Assembly: GCF_030418305.1 (NCBI RefSeq)
Contig: NZ_JAUHPX010000004.1
Location: 1 to 64,000, forward strand
Reading direction: 5' to 3'
Length of the DNA stretch: 64,000 nt
Source: Demequina lignilytica
GTDB taxonomy: Bacteria; Actinomycetota; Actinomycetes; Actinomycetales; Demequinaceae
The notes beneath the pieces are model-generated. The model made no database searches, was not told where the DNA came from, and saw nothing but the letters and a program-made list of their open reading frames with translations. Below, piece after piece: positions 46,306 through 55,779 of the stretch. Position numbers and translations under genes: made by a program. Each line of letters begins with the position of its first letter. The first letter of the stretch is position 1.

Positions 46306-47391
46306 TCAGACGTTGAACCTGAACTCCACCACGTCGCCGTCCTGCATGACGTAGTCCTTGCCCTCGATGCGGACCTTGCCGGCCGCCTTCGCGGACGCCA
46401 TCGACCCGGCGTCGAGCAGGTCGCCGAAGTGGACCACCTCGGCCTTGATGAAGCCGCGCTCGAAGTCGGTGTGGATGACACCGGCGGCCTGCGGCGCGGT
46501 CCAGCCCTTGCGGATGGTCCACGCGCGGGCCTCCTTGGGGCCGGCGGTCAGGTAGGTCTGCAGGCCGAGCGTGTCGAAGCCGACCCGCGCGAGCTGGTCC
46601 AGGCCCGACTCGTCCTGGCCGTTCTCCGCGAGCATCTCGCGGGCCTCGTCCTCGGTGAGCTCGACGAGCTCGGCCTCGAACTTGGCGTCGAGGAAGATCG
46701 CCTCGGCGGGCGCGACCTGGGCGGCCAGAGCGGCCTTCTTGTCGGCGTCGAGCAGGCCCGCATCGTCCGTGTTGAACACGTAGATGAAGGGCTTGGCGGT
46801 GAGGAGGTTGAACTCCTTGACCTCCGCGAGGTCGAGCTTCGCGTCGGCCGCGCCGGCGCTGAGCGCCTTGCCGGACTCGAGGATCTCCTTCGCGGTGGTC
46901 GCCGCCGCGAGCAGGTTGGCGTCGGCCTTCTTGGCGCGCACCTCCTTCTCGAGGCGCGGGACGACCTTCTCCAGCGTCTGGAGGTCCGCGAGGATCAGCT
47001 CGGTGTTGATGGTCTCGATGTCGGAGGCGGCGTCGACCTTGCCGTCGACGTGGATGACGTCGGGGTCCTCGAACGCGCGCGTCACCTGGCAGATCGCGTC
47101 GGCCTCGCGGATGTTCGCGAGGAACGCGTTGCCGAGACCCTCGCCCTCGGACGCGCCCTTGACGATGCCCGCGATGTCGACGAACGACACCGTCGCGGGC
47201 ACCTCGCGCTCCGAGCCGAACACCTCGGCGAGCTGGCCCAGGCGGGCGTCGGGAAGCGGGACCACGCCGACGTTGGGCTCGATGGTCGCGAACGGGTAGT
47301 TCGCGGCGAGCACCTCCGCGCGGGTCAGGGCGTTGAACAGGGTGGACTTGCCCACGTTGGGCAGGCCGACGATTCCGATAGTGAGAGCCAC
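46306..47391 (-). CDS. ychF: Redox-regulated ATPase/GTPase YchF
   Basis: A 361-residue Obg-related ATPase. The P-loop is GLPNVGKSTLFNAL at residue 8, the G3-like motif is VDIAGIVKGASEGEGLGN, and the G4 position reads FNTDDAG rather than NKxD, as in ATP-specific YchF. A coiled-coil insert is at about 130-200, and a TGS domain ends with VVHFGDLLDAGSMASAKAAGK. It binds ribosomes and takes part in stress responses. I use the GTG at 47391 directly before LTIGIVGLPNVG; longer starts add unrelated sequence. Confidence 0.95.
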   Translation of the reverse strand: MALTIGIVGLPNVGKSTLFNALTRAEVLAANYPFATIEPNVGVVPLPDARLGQLAEVFGSEREVPATVSFVDIAGIVKGASEGEGLGNAFLANIREADAICQVTRAFEDPDVIHVDGKVDAASDIETINTELILADLQTLEKVVPRLEKEVRAKKADANLLAAATTAKEILESGKALSAGAADAKLDLAEVKEFNLLTAKPFIYVFNTDDAGLLDADKKAALAAQVAPAEAIFLDAKFEAELVELTEDEAREMLAENGQDESGLDQLARVGFDTLGLQTYLTAGPKEARAWTIRKGWTAPQAAGVIHTDFERGFIKAEVVHFGDLLDAGSMASAKAAGKVRIEGKDYVMQDGDVVEFRFNV

Positions 47392-47449
47392 GGGGGACGA
47401 GTCTACCGGCGACAGGTCCCGCACCGTCCCCGGGGCCTAACCTGAGGCC

Positions 47450-47647
47450 ATGACGTTCGACGAGATCTTCAACCCGGGCGCCGGCCACGCGCGCGAGCAG
47501 GAGGCCGTCGACAAGGTCCGCCCGGCCACCGAGGTGGTCGGCGAGGCGCCGCCCTTCCCGGACGATGCGGAGCAGGCCGGGGTGGTGATCCCGCCCCTCG
47601 GCGCGGTGGCGCCCTTCGAGCCGAAGCGTCGCCGCGCATCGTCCTGA
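47450..47647 (+). CDS. Small hypothetical protein
   Basis: A 65-residue hydrophilic protein beginning MTFDEIFNPGAGHAREQEAVDK and ending in basic FEPKRRRASS, given in parts. A GAGG-like site precedes the ATG, codon use is native, and the gene sits alone between divergent ychF and the ABC operon, followed by hairpins. I do not recognise a family with certainty; similar short MFDEIF-type proteins are common in actinobacteria. It contains two copies of the GGACGATGCG 10-mer, the second one spanning its stop region. Confidence 0.6.
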   Translation: MTFDEIFNPGAGHAREQEAVDKVRPATEVVGEAPPFPDDAEQAGVVIPPLGAVAPFEPKRRRASS

Positions 47648-47686
47648 CGCCGCCTCCGCATCGGCACGCGACGACGGGACGATGCG
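47635..47686. repeat. Second inverted pair of the dispersed 10-mer
   Basis: CGCATCGTCC (47635-47644) and GGACGATGCG (47677-47686) are exact inverses flanking 32 bases that begin with the stop of the small ORF. The pair can form a 10-bp stem directly upstream of the 47699 terminator. Confidence 0.6.
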
Positions 47687-47698
47687 CAGATACAGCGC

Positions 47699-47731
47699 AG
47701 CGCCCCCGGCACCGAAGGTCCCGGGGGCGCT
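47699..47731. terminator. Bidirectional terminator
   Basis: Arms AGCGCCCCCGG (47699-47709) and CCGGGGGCGCT (47721-47731) are perfect inverses; the 11-base loop can pair further (ACC with GGT). It lies between the small ORF and the end of the convergent ABC ATPase gene. Confidence 0.75.
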
Positions 47732-47745
47732 GAGAGCGTGTCGCG

Positions 47746-49500
47746 CTAGTTGCCGAACTCGATGCCCGCGCCGGGGATCGCGTCGAGCAGACGCTGCGTG
47801 TACTCCTGCTGGGCGTTCTCGAAGATGTCGTCCGTGGAGCCGGCCTCGACGATCTTGCCGCGCTCCATCACCGCGACCGAGTCGGCCACCACGCGGACCA
47901 CCGCGAGGTCGTGGGTGATGAAGAGGTAGGTCAGACCGAGCTCCTCCTGCAGGTCCGCGAGGAGCTGCAGGATCTGGGCCTGGACCAGCACGTCGAGGGC
48001 GGAGACCGCCTCGTCGAGCACCACGACCTCGGGCTTGAGCGCGAGGGCGCGGGCGATCGCCACGCGCTGGCGCTGGCCACCGGAGAGCTCGTTCGGGTAC
48101 CGGTGGGCGAGCTCGGCCGGCAGCGCCACCTGCTCGAGGAGCTCCTCGACGCGGGCGTGACGGCTCGCGCGGTCGCCTACCTTGTGGACCTTGAGCGGCT
48201 CCGCGATGATCGCGCCGATCGACCGCTGCGGGTCGAGCGAGGCGTACGGATCCTGGAACACCACCTGCATGCGGCGGCGCAGGTCGAACAGCTGCTTGGC
48301 GGAGGCCTTCGCCATCGACTGGCCGCCCACGGTGATGTCGCCACCGCTCGGCGGCTCCAGTCCGAGCACCAGGCGCGCGGCGGTGGACTTGCCCGAGCCG
48401 GACTCGCCCACCAGCGCCAGGGTGGTGCCCTTGTGGATGTCGAAGGAGATGCCGTCGACCGCGTGCAGCGGCTCCGACTTGAAGCTCCCGCGACGGATCG
48501 AGTACGTCTTGCGCAGGTCCTTGACCGAGATCATCACCGGCGCGGCCTCGACGGCGGCCTCGGTGTCCTCGTGACGCTCGGCGAGAGCGGCCATGTCGAG
48601 CTCGTCCGCACCCTCGGCGACCGGGAGACCCGCCGTCGAGTGGATGCGGCGCGACGCGAGCGACGGGGCCGCCGCGATGAGCCGCTTCGTGTAGGGGTGC
48701 TGCGGGTTCTGCAGGATCTCGAGGCTGGGTCCCGCCTCGACGATCAGGCCCTTGCTCATCACGATCAGCTTGGACGCGCGCTCGGCGGCGAGGCCCAGGT
48801 CGTGGGTGATGAACAGCATCGCCGTGTTCTTCTCGCGCGTGAGCGACTCGAGGTGATCCAGGATCACCTTCTGCACGGTCACGTCGAGGGCCGACGTGGG
48901 CTCGTCCGCGATCAGCAGCTTCGGGTCCGCGCCCAGGCCGATGCCGATCAGCACGCGCTGACGCATGCCGCCGGAGAACTGGTGCGGGAACTGCTTCATG
49001 CGACGCTCGGCGTCGCCGAGGCCCGCCTGCTGCAGGACCTCGATCGCCTTGGCCTCGATGTTCTTCTTGCCGGTCGCGACGCCGTTCGCACGGATCGCCT
49101 CCCGGACCTGGAAGCCGACCGACCACACCGGGTTGAGGTTCGACATCGGGTCCTGCGGGACGTAGCCGATCACGCCGCCGCGGACGGCCGCCATCTTGCT
49201 CTCGTCGTAGCGGGTGATGTCGGTGCCCTCGACCTTGATCGATCCGCCCGAGATGCGGCCGTTGCCGGCCAGCAGCTTGATGAGCGCCGTCGCGGTGGTC
49301 GACTTGCCCGAGCCGGACTCGCCGACGATCGCCACGGTCTCGCCCGGGTGGATGTCGAAGGACACGCCGCGGACGGCGTGCACGTCGCCCGTGCCGGTCT
49401 TGAACGTGATCTGAAGGTCGTCGACCTCGACCAGGGGCGCGTTGGGGTCCGCGGCCGGCTTGCCGGTCGTGGTGGTCTCCACGGTGATCTCCTCGGTCAT
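47746..49500 (-). CDS. Oligopeptide ABC transporter, double ATP-binding protein (DppD-DppF fusion)
   Basis: A 584-residue protein with two complete ABC domains. The first (about 25-285) has Walker [13 protein letters not shown], signature SGGMRQRVLIGIG and Walker B KLLIADEP. The second (about 325-575) has [27 protein letters not shown] and VVVLDEA, with the usual Walker B Pro changed to Ala. An acidic linker joins them. ATG overlaps the permease stop (ATGA). It ends the complete dpp-type operon 47.7-53.2 kb. Confidence 0.94.
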   Translation of the reverse strand: MTEEITVETTTTGKPAADPNAPLVEVDDLQITFKTGTGDVHAVRGVSFDIHPGETVAIVGESGSGKSTTATALIKLLAGNGRISGGSIKVEGTDITRYDESKMAAVRGGVIGYVPQDPMSNLNPVWSVGFQVREAIRANGVATGKKNIEAKAIEVLQQAGLGDAERRMKQFPHQFSGGMRQRVLIGIGLGADPKLLIADEPTSALDVTVQKVILDHLESLTREKNTAMLFITHDLGLAAERASKLIVMSKGLIVEAGPSLEILQNPQHPYTKRLIAAAPSLASRRIHSTAGLPVAEGADELDMAALAERHEDTEAAVEAAPVMISVKDLRKTYSIRRGSFKSEPLHAVDGISFDIHKGTTLALVGESGSGKSTAARLVLGLEPPSGGDITVGGQSMAKASAKQLFDLRRRMQVVFQDPYASLDPQRSIGAIIAEPLKVHKVGDRASRHARVEELLEQVALPAELAHRYPNELSGGQRQRVAIARALALKPEVVVLDEAVSALDVLVQAQILQLLADLQEELGLTYLFITHDLAVVRVVADSVAVMERGKIVEAGSTDDIFENAQQEYTQRLLDAIPGAGIEFGN

Positions 49501-50438
49501 CGGCGCGCCCTCGCCTTCGGGTCGAGCGCGTCACGGATCAGCTCGCCCAGGATGATGAAGGCGAGCACGGTGACGGTCAGGGCCAGCGACGGCCAGAAGA
49601 GGGCCATCGGCGCGACGCGGATCGACGACTGCGCCTGCGCGATGTCGTTGCCCCACGACATGGTCGAGGAGCCGAGGCCGATTCCCAGGAAGGACAGGGT
49701 CGCCTCCGCCGTGATCGCGGCACCCAGGGCGATCGTGAGGTACACGATCACGGGGGTGAGCGAGTTCGGCAGCACGTGACGGACCAAGGTGGAGAACTTC
49801 GACCGGCCCATGGCCTCGGAGGCCATGACGTACTCGAGGTTCTTCACCTGGAGCACCTCGGCTCTCAGGATTCTCGCGAGGGACGCCCACGCGAATCCAC
49901 CGATCGCGAGCGAGATGACGAGCACGTTGCGCTGCGGCATCACCGACATCACGACGACGGCCGCGAGGAAGTAGGGGATCGCGAAGAAGATGTCGCCCAC
50001 GCGGGACAGGACCGAGTCGATCCAGCCGCCGTAGAACGCCGCGAGCGCGCCCATCGGGATGCCGATCACGGCGGTGATGAGGACGACGAGCAGGCCCACG
50101 GAGAGCGAGGTGCTCGCCCCGTAGACGATGCGCGCGTACACGTCGCAGCCCTGGCGGGTGAAGCCGAGGGGGTGACCCTCGGTGGGCGCGCCGTTCGAGT
50201 TGGCGAGCTGGCAGTCGTTGTTCGGCAGCGTGTCCGTGAACAGCGACGGGAACAGCGCCGCGAGGGACACGACGGCGACGATCGCGATCGCGATGTAGAA
50301 CAGCGGACGGCGGCGCAGGTCACGCCAGGCGTCGAGCCAGAGGTTGGACTTGCGGTCGCTGAGGCGGACCTTGTCGACCTCCCCGCCCTCGTTCGGGTCG
50401 GAGGGGGCGACGTAGTGCTCGGTGATGCGGTCAGACAT
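49497..50438 (-). CDS. Oligopeptide ABC transporter permease (DppC-like)
   Basis: A 313-residue permease. A cytoplasmic N-terminus of about 45 residues precedes the first helix, and five more helices follow an extracellular loop with CQLANSNGAPTEGHPLGFTR. The EAA loop is VMASEAMGRSKFSTLVRHVLP. ATG lies 8 bp inside the upstream permease gene, so the two are translationally coupled. Confidence 0.94.
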   Translation of the reverse strand: MSDRITEHYVAPSDPNEGGEVDKVRLSDRKSNLWLDAWRDLRRRPLFYIAIAIVAVVSLAALFPSLFTDTLPNNDCQLANSNGAPTEGHPLGFTRQGCDVYARIVYGASTSLSVGLLVVLITAVIGIPMGALAAFYGGWIDSVLSRVGDIFFAIPYFLAAVVVMSVMPQRNVLVISLAIGGFAWASLARILRAEVLQVKNLEYVMASEAMGRSKFSTLVRHVLPNSLTPVIVYLTIALGAAITAEATLSFLGIGLGSSTMSWGNDIAQAQSSIRVAPMALFWPSLALTVTVLAFIILGELIRDALDPKARARR

Positions 50439-51357
50439 AGCGGATCCTCGGGTCCAGGACGGCGTACAGCAGGTCGACCAGGATGTTCACGATCACGTAC
50501 ATGATCGTGAGGATGGTGACGAAGGTCACCACGGTCGCGTTCTCGCCGCGGGTGATCGCGTCGAAGAGCACCTTGCCGATGCCGGGGATGTTGAAGATCC
50601 CCTCGGTGACGGTGGTGCCGGCGATCAGGGCGCCGAAGCTGGCAGCCGTGTTGGTGATCACGGGGATGAGCGAGTTGCGGGCGACGTGGACCCCGACGAT
50701 GCGGCCGCGCGTCAGGCCCTTGGCCGAGGCGGTGCGCACGTAGTCCGCGTTCTGGGCCTCGATGACCGAGCCGCGCATGAGCCTCATGCCCGTGACGTAG
50801 ATGGTCAGGGCGATCACGAGGGCTGGGAGGAACATCGCCCCCCACGTCGCGTTCGCGCCCACCGTCACGGGGGCCCAGCCGAGCTTGATCCCGATGAAGT
50901 ACTGGGCGAGGAACAGCGCCACGAACGGCGGCACCGAGCTCAGCACCAGCGCCACCACCAGGTTGGTGTTGTCGATGATCCCGCCCTTGCGCAGGCCCGA
51001 GATCAGGCCGATGATCACGGCGAGCAGGAACTCGATGACCACGGCCATGACGACGAGCTTCAGCGTCACCGGGAAGGCGCGGGCGAAGACCTCGCTGACC
51101 TCCTGGCCGGAGAACGTCACGCCCAGGTTGCCGGTCAGCAGATTCTTCAGATACAGCAGGTACTGCACGAAGAACGGCTGGTCGAGGTTGTACTGCGCAC
51201 GCACGGCCTCGAGGACCGCGGGGTTCGGCGTCTTGTCGCCGAAGAGCGCGAGCACGGGGTCTCCCGGCATCGAGAAGACCATGAAGTAGATGAGGAAGGT
51301 CGTACCCAGGAACACGGGGATCGCCTGGAGAAGTCGGCGCACCACGTACATCAGCAT
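50431..51357 (-). CDS. Oligopeptide ABC transporter permease (DppB-like)
   Basis: A 308-residue permease with the standard DppB start MLMYVVRRLLQAIPVFLGTT, the extracytoplasmic GDKTPNPAVLEAVRAQYNLDQ segment and the EAA loop YVRTASAKGLTRGRIVGVHV. It is separated from the binding-protein gene by 181 bp that contain a hairpin, so permease expression is probably lower than that of the binding protein. Confidence 0.94.
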   Translation of the reverse strand: MLMYVVRRLLQAIPVFLGTTFLIYFMVFSMPGDPVLALFGDKTPNPAVLEAVRAQYNLDQPFFVQYLLYLKNLLTGNLGVTFSGQEVSEVFARAFPVTLKLVVMAVVIEFLLAVIIGLISGLRKGGIIDNTNLVVALVLSSVPPFVALFLAQYFIGIKLGWAPVTVGANATWGAMFLPALVIALTIYVTGMRLMRGSVIEAQNADYVRTASAKGLTRGRIVGVHVARNSLIPVITNTAASFGALIAGTTVTEGIFNIPGIGKVLFDAITRGENATVVTFVTILTIMYVIVNILVDLLYAVLDPRIRYV

Positions 51358-51496
51358 GGGCGCGCTCCCTTGAATTCAAGTGTGGAGAACATGAGAAGGC
51401 CGATTCTACTGGGACGAGGCTGGGACCCCCGCTCGTGGCAGGATACCCGCCGCGTTCTCCGCTGATGGCGGGACGCGGGCGCTCGTCCGGACGTGC

Positions 51497-51531
51497 GACG
51501 GCCCGCCCCGCGCGAGGCGGGACGGGCCGTC
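51497..51531 (-). terminator. Partial terminator between binding protein and permeases
   Basis: Nine paired bases, one mismatch, then five paired bases (outer arms GACGGCCCG and CGGGCCGTC) around a short loop, eight bases after the dppA-like stop. Because the permease genes follow on the same strand, it likely attenuates rather than ends the operon. Confidence 0.65.
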
Positions 51532-51538
51532 GATCCGC

Positions 51539-53188
51539 TTAGTTCTTGGTGATCTCGTAGAACAGCGGGACCGAGTGCCAGTCGAACACGACGTTCGACA
51601 CGGTCTCGGCGTAGCCGCCGGTCACGTTCGAGTACCAGAGCGGGATGGCGGGCAGGTCCTGGAACAGGACCTCCTGCGCCTCCTGGAACTTCTCGATCGC
51701 GGTCTCCGGGTCGGAGGCGGTGCGGCCCTCGTCGATCAGCGTGTCGAACGCCTCCGACGAGTAGTCACCGTCGTTCGAGCCGGCGCCGGTGTAGTACAGC
51801 GGGCCGAGGAAGTTCTCGAGCGACGGGTAGTCCGCCTGCCAGCCGGTACGGAACGCGGTCTCGATGACACCGTTCGAGATGTCGGTGCGGAACTCGGCGA
51901 AGGTCGGGTAGGGCGCGCCCTCCGCCTCGATGCCGAGGGTGTTCTTGATGGAGTTGACCACCGCGTCGACCCAGGTCTGGTGACCACCGTCGGCGTTGTA
52001 GCCGAGCTGGAAGGTACCGGTCCAGGCGTTGATCGCGTCGGCCTCGGCCCACAGCTCGGCGGCCTTCTCCGGGTTGTACTCGAGGACCTCGGAGCCCGGG
52101 ACGGAGTCCGACCAGCCGGAGATGACCGGCGAGGTGAAGTCCGAGGCGGGGGTACGGGTGCCCTGGTAGATCACGTCGGTGATCTCGTCGCGGTTGATCG
52201 ACATCGACAGCGCCTGGCGACGGAGGTTGCCCTCCTCACCCGAGAAGTGCTCGAGGCGCTCCGGGATGGTGAACGACTGGAAGATCGCGGCCGGCTGGTT
52301 GACCGCACGGTCGCCCAGGTCGGTCTCGAACGTGGCGATCGCCGAGTCCGGGATGCCGTCGATCACGTCGACGTTGCCGGCGAGGAGGTCGGCGTAGGCC
52401 GCGTCCTGCGTGGCGTAGAAGACGATCTTCAGACCGTCGTTCGCGAGCTCGCGCTCACCCATGTAGTCGGGGTTCACACCGAGCTCGATCTGGACGTCGT
52501 GCTGCCAGTCGGCCGCGTCCGCGAGGGTGTAGATGCCGTTGCCGACCGGAGCCGCGCCCCAGGCCGCCTTGTCCTCGGCCTCGAGGAACGAGTCGGGCAT
52601 CGGGTAGAAGGCCGAGTAGCCCAGCGACAGCGGGAACTCGGCGTTCGCGTTGGCCAGCGTGATGGTGAACGTCAGGTCGTCGACGACCTCGAGGCCCGAC
52701 ATCTCGGGAACCGACTCGTCCCAGCTGAAGCCCTCGATCTGCTCGAAGAAGTAGCTGTTGTAGGCGAGCTCGGCGTTCGCGAGGTCCGCGCCCCAGTTCC
52801 ACGCGTCCACGAAGTTGTGGGCGAGCACGGGGGTGCCGTCGGTGAACGTCCAGCCCTCCTTGAGGGTGACGGTGAACGTCTGCGAGTCATCGCTGGTGAT
52901 CGACTCGGCGACCTCGTTGTGCGCGGCGCCGTCGCCGTCGTAGTAGACCAGGCCGGCCCACAGGGCGTCGACGATCTTGCCGCCGCCGGTCTCGTTGGTC
53001 GCGACCGGGATGAGCGGGTTCTGGGGCTCAGAGCCGTTGGTGATGATGATGGCGTCGCCGGTCGAGGCGCTGCCGTCGGTGGAGGCCGAGGTGTCGGTCT
53101 CCGAGCCGGACGACGAGCAGCCCACGAGGACGAGGGCCGACGCGGTCGCGACGGTGACGCCCCCCAGCACGGACTTGCTGATCTTCAC
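51539..53188 (-). CDS. Oligopeptide ABC transporter substrate-binding lipoprotein (DppA/OppA-like)
   Basis: A 549-residue lipoprotein. The signal peptide ends in LVLVGC (Cys about 24), followed by a Ser/Thr/Asp spacer and the SBP_bac_5 fold (TLKEGWTFTDGTPVLAHNFVD near 105). It starts with GTG; AGGAGG lies five bases upstream. First gene of a complete peptide import operon (A, B, C, DF). It differs clearly from the lone binding protein at 39.2 kb. Confidence 0.94.
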   Translation of the reverse strand: MKISKSVLGGVTVATASALVLVGCSSSGSETDTSASTDGSASTGDAIIITNGSEPQNPLIPVATNETGGGKIVDALWAGLVYYDGDGAAHNEVAESITSDDSQTFTVTLKEGWTFTDGTPVLAHNFVDAWNWGADLANAELAYNSYFFEQIEGFSWDESVPEMSGLEVVDDLTFTITLANANAEFPLSLGYSAFYPMPDSFLEAEDKAAWGAAPVGNGIYTLADAADWQHDVQIELGVNPDYMGERELANDGLKIVFYATQDAAYADLLAGNVDVIDGIPDSAIATFETDLGDRAVNQPAAIFQSFTIPERLEHFSGEEGNLRRQALSMSINRDEITDVIYQGTRTPASDFTSPVISGWSDSVPGSEVLEYNPEKAAELWAEADAINAWTGTFQLGYNADGGHQTWVDAVVNSIKNTLGIEAEGAPYPTFAEFRTDISNGVIETAFRTGWQADYPSLENFLGPLYYTGAGSNDGDYSSEAFDTLIDEGRTASDPETAIEKFQEAQEVLFQDLPAIPLWYSNVTGGYAETVSNVVFDWHSVPLFYEITKN

Positions 53189-53373
53189 TATTCCTCCTGT
53201 TTCGCCCGGCTGCCACCGGGCTGGGATAGGCGGAGGCCCGGGTCTCGGACCGCCGACTGTTGTTGCACGCAGTGAACATGCGACCCCGACAGGGTAAACA
53301 ATTGCGCGTTAACGAAGTGTTTCGCGGGTGCCCACCATCGGGATTTGTGACCCAATAGTAATCAGCCCACACG

Positions 53374-53387
53374 TGTAAGCGCTTGCA
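53374..53387. promoter_or_regulatory. LacI/cre-like operator upstream of the dpp operon
   Basis: TGTAAGCGCTTGCA has a perfect AAGCGCTT core and TG/CA ends with one mismatched pair, and resembles LacI-family operators and the Bacillus cre consensus. It lies 186 bp upstream of the GTG start of the binding-protein gene and 88 bp before rmuC, in the divergent region 53189-53474. A single TTGCGC word occurs at 53302-53307 in the same gap. Function is inferred. Confidence 0.4.
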
Positions 53388-53474
53388 TGTGACGCATCGC
53401 ACAACATCCCGCCGCGCCCTGCAGGAAACCTGCGCGGGGTCGGAGATGTCAGACCCCCGTGCCAGGCTCCCCTC

Positions 53475-54716
53475 ATGGACCAGATAGTGCTGTTCTCCCT
53501 CGGACTCGCTCTCGGAGGCATGGTGGGCGCCGCCGTGATGAGCCGCCTGGCCGCGCGCCGGCAGGATCGCGAGCGCGCGCGCAGCCGTGCCGAGCAGGAG
53601 GCGCTCCGCCAGGAGTTCCGGTCCGTGAGCGCGGAGGCGCTGCGCGCCAGCCAGGAGCAGTTCCTCGACCTCGCGCAGGAGCGCCTGAGGCGGTCGGAGC
53701 AGGAGGGCGGCGCGGCGCTCGCACGACGGGAGCAGGCCGTGCGGGAGATGGTCGAGCCGCTCTCGCGCAGCATCGAGACGATGCGGGCCCAGACGGTGGA
53801 GGCCGACCGCGCCCGGGCGGCGGGACAGGCGGCGCTCGGCGAGCAGGTCCGGCAGATGATGGCGGCGACCGAGCGCGTGGGCCGCAAGGCGGACGACTTC
53901 ATCAACACGCTCCGCCGTTCCGACGTGCGCGGCAACTGGGGCGAGGTCCAGCTGCGCCGGGTGGTCGAGCTCGCCGGCATGGTCGAGCACGTCGACTTCA
54001 CCGAGCAGGAGGTGGTCCGCGATGGCGAGGGCCGCAACCTCCGCCCCGACATGACGGTGAGGCTCGCCGGTGGTCGCAGCATCGTCGTCGACTCCAAGGT
54101 CGCGCTCGTCGCCCTGCTGGAGGCGTTCGAGACGGAGGACGATGCGGTGCGCGCCGAACGGCTCCAGGCCCACGCCCGGCACGTGCGACGGCACGTGGAC
54201 GACCTGAGCGCGAAGCGCTACTGGGAGCAGTTCGCCTCGGCACCCGAGTTCGTCGTCATGTTCGTGCCCTCGGAGGCCTTCTACCAGGCGGCGCTCGAGC
54301 AGGACGGGTCTCTGCAGGAGTACGCCTACCGGAAGGGCGTGGTGATCGCGACCCCGACCACGCTGGTCGCGATGCTGCGCACGGTCGCGCACGCGTGGCG
54401 CGAGGAGGCCCTCGCACGCGACGCGCAGCAGGTGCTCGCGCTGGGCAAGGAGCTCTACGAGCGCCTGTCGACGCTCGCGTCGCACCTGGGCAAGGTCGGG
54501 AAGGCGATCGATCAGGCGGGACGCGCGTACAACTCCACGGTCGCGTCGCTCGAGTCGCGCGTCCTCGTGAGCGCGCGGCGGTTCGGCGAGATGCAGCGGC
54601 TCAGCGATGAGCTGCCCGAGGTCGACCAGATCAGCACGGACGCGCGCGAGCTGACCGCTCCCGAGCTCGTCTCCGGGGCACCAGGTTCCCCGCAGGAGCC
54701 GGCGGCGCGAGAATAG
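53475..54716 (+). CDS. rmuC: DNA recombination protein RmuC homolog
   Basis: A 413-residue RmuC family protein. An N-terminal membrane helix (residues 4-22) is followed by a long coiled coil to about 140, then the conserved nuclease-like domain with GNWGEVQLRRVVELAGM, RPDMTVRLAGGRSIVVDSKV (metal-site Asp and DSK motif), and FVVMFVPSEAFYQAAL. It limits rearrangement at inverted repeats in E. coli. Divergent from the dpp operon and convergent with ispH. Confidence 0.93.
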   Translation: MDQIVLFSLGLALGGMVGAAVMSRLAARRQDRERARSRAEQEALRQEFRSVSAEALRASQEQFLDLAQERLRRSEQEGGAALARREQAVREMVEPLSRSIETMRAQTVEADRARAAGQAALGEQVRQMMAATERVGRKADDFINTLRRSDVRGNWGEVQLRRVVELAGMVEHVDFTEQEVVRDGEGRNLRPDMTVRLAGGRSIVVDSKVALVALLEAFETEDDAVRAERLQAHARHVRRHVDDLSAKRYWEQFASAPEFVVMFVPSEAFYQAALEQDGSLQEYAYRKGVVIATPTTLVAMLRTVAHAWREEALARDAQQVLALGKELYERLSTLASHLGKVGKAIDQAGRAYNSTVASLESRVLVSARRFGEMQRLSDELPEVDQISTDARELTAPELVSGAPGSPQEPAARE

Positions 54717-54764
54717 GGGCCGCCACTTCCCCGCACGGGGTGGGGCCGTGACGGTCGGCGCAGC

Positions 54765-55748
54765 TCAGGCGCGAAGCGCGCGCTCGGCCTCCTTGGCCTT
54801 GAGGTCGGCTCGGATCTCGCGAGGAAGGGAGAACATGAGGTCCTCGGTCGCGGTCCGCACCTCCTCGACCGTCTCGTAGCCGCGCGCCGCGAGCGCGTCC
54901 AGCACGTCGCGCACCAGAATCTCGGGCACGGAGGCGCCGGAGGTCACGCCGACCGTGGTGACGCCGTCGAACCAGGCCTCGTCGATCTCGCTCGCGCGGT
55001 CGACCCGGTACGAGGCACGTGCGCCGGACTGCAGCGCCACCTCGACCAGCCGCACCGAGTTCGACGAGTTCGCCGACCCGACCACGATCACCAGGTCGCA
55101 CTCCGGGGAGAGCTTCTTCACCGCCACCTGGCGATTCTGGGTCGCGTAGCAGATGTCGTCGCTCGGCGGATCCTGGAGCGCCGGGAACCGGTCGCGCAGA
55201 CGGCGCACGGTCTCCATCGTCTCGTCGACCGAGAGGGTGGTCTGCGACAGCCACACCACGTTCTCCGGGTCGGGGACCTCGAGGGTGTCGACATCGTCGG
55301 GCGAGTTCACCACGATCGTGTGCTCGGGCGCCTCGCCCGCGGTCCCCTCGACCTCCTCGTGACCGGTGTGCCCGATCAGCAGGATGGTCCGCTCGTCGCG
55401 CGCGAAGCGGATGGCCTCCTTGTGCACCTTGGTCACGAGGGGGCAGGTCGCGTCGATGGTCTGCAGCGAGCGCCGCTCGGCCGCGGCACGGACCGCGGGC
55501 GACACTCCGTGCGCGGAGAACACGACGCGCGCACCCTCCGGTACCTGGTCCGTCTCGTCCACGAAGATCGCGCCGCGGTCGGCGAGGGTCTCCACCACGT
55601 ACTTGTTGTGGACGATCTCCTTGCGGACGTACACGGGCGCCCCGTGGAGCTCGAGCGCCTTCTCGACGGCGATCACGGCGCGGTCGACGCCGGCGCAGTA
55701 CCCGCGAGGAGCGGCGAGCAGGACACGCTTGGTGCTGGTCTCGGGCAT
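54765..55748 (-). CDS. ispH: 4-hydroxy-3-methylbut-2-enyl diphosphate reductase
   Basis: A 327-residue IspH, the final [4Fe-4S] enzyme of the MEP isoprenoid pathway. The three cluster cysteines lie in [23 protein letters not shown] and [20 protein letters not shown] and [11 protein letters not shown] hold the substrate His residues. The ATG 55748 has GGAG upstream; another ATG is three codons earlier. It is divergent from xseA with 31 bp between, as in many actinobacteria. Confidence 0.96.
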   Translation of the reverse strand: MPETSTKRVLLAAPRGYCAGVDRAVIAVEKALELHGAPVYVRKEIVHNKYVVETLADRGAIFVDETDQVPEGARVVFSAHGVSPAVRAAAERRSLQTIDATCPLVTKVHKEAIRFARDERTILLIGHTGHEEVEGTAGEAPEHTIVVNSPDDVDTLEVPDPENVVWLSQTTLSVDETMETVRRLRDRFPALQDPPSDDICYATQNRQVAVKKLSPECDLVIVVGSANSSNSVRLVEVALQSGARASYRVDRASEIDEAWFDGVTTVGVTSGASVPEILVRDVLDALAARGYETVEEVRTATEDLMFSLPREIRADLKAKEAERALRA

Positions 55749-55779
55749 GGTCTCCATCCTACGTGGCAGGCTGGGGCGC

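Noticed and set aside
46187..49534. Minus-strand open frame of 1115 codons spanning ychF and the ABC ATPase
   Set aside because: It is an out-of-frame reading of the true genes on the same strand, low in complexity and without start or domain evidence.
54717..54764. A terminator between rmuC and ispH
   Set aside because: Only a 5-bp CCCCG/CGGGG stem was found, too short to call in DNA this GC-rich.
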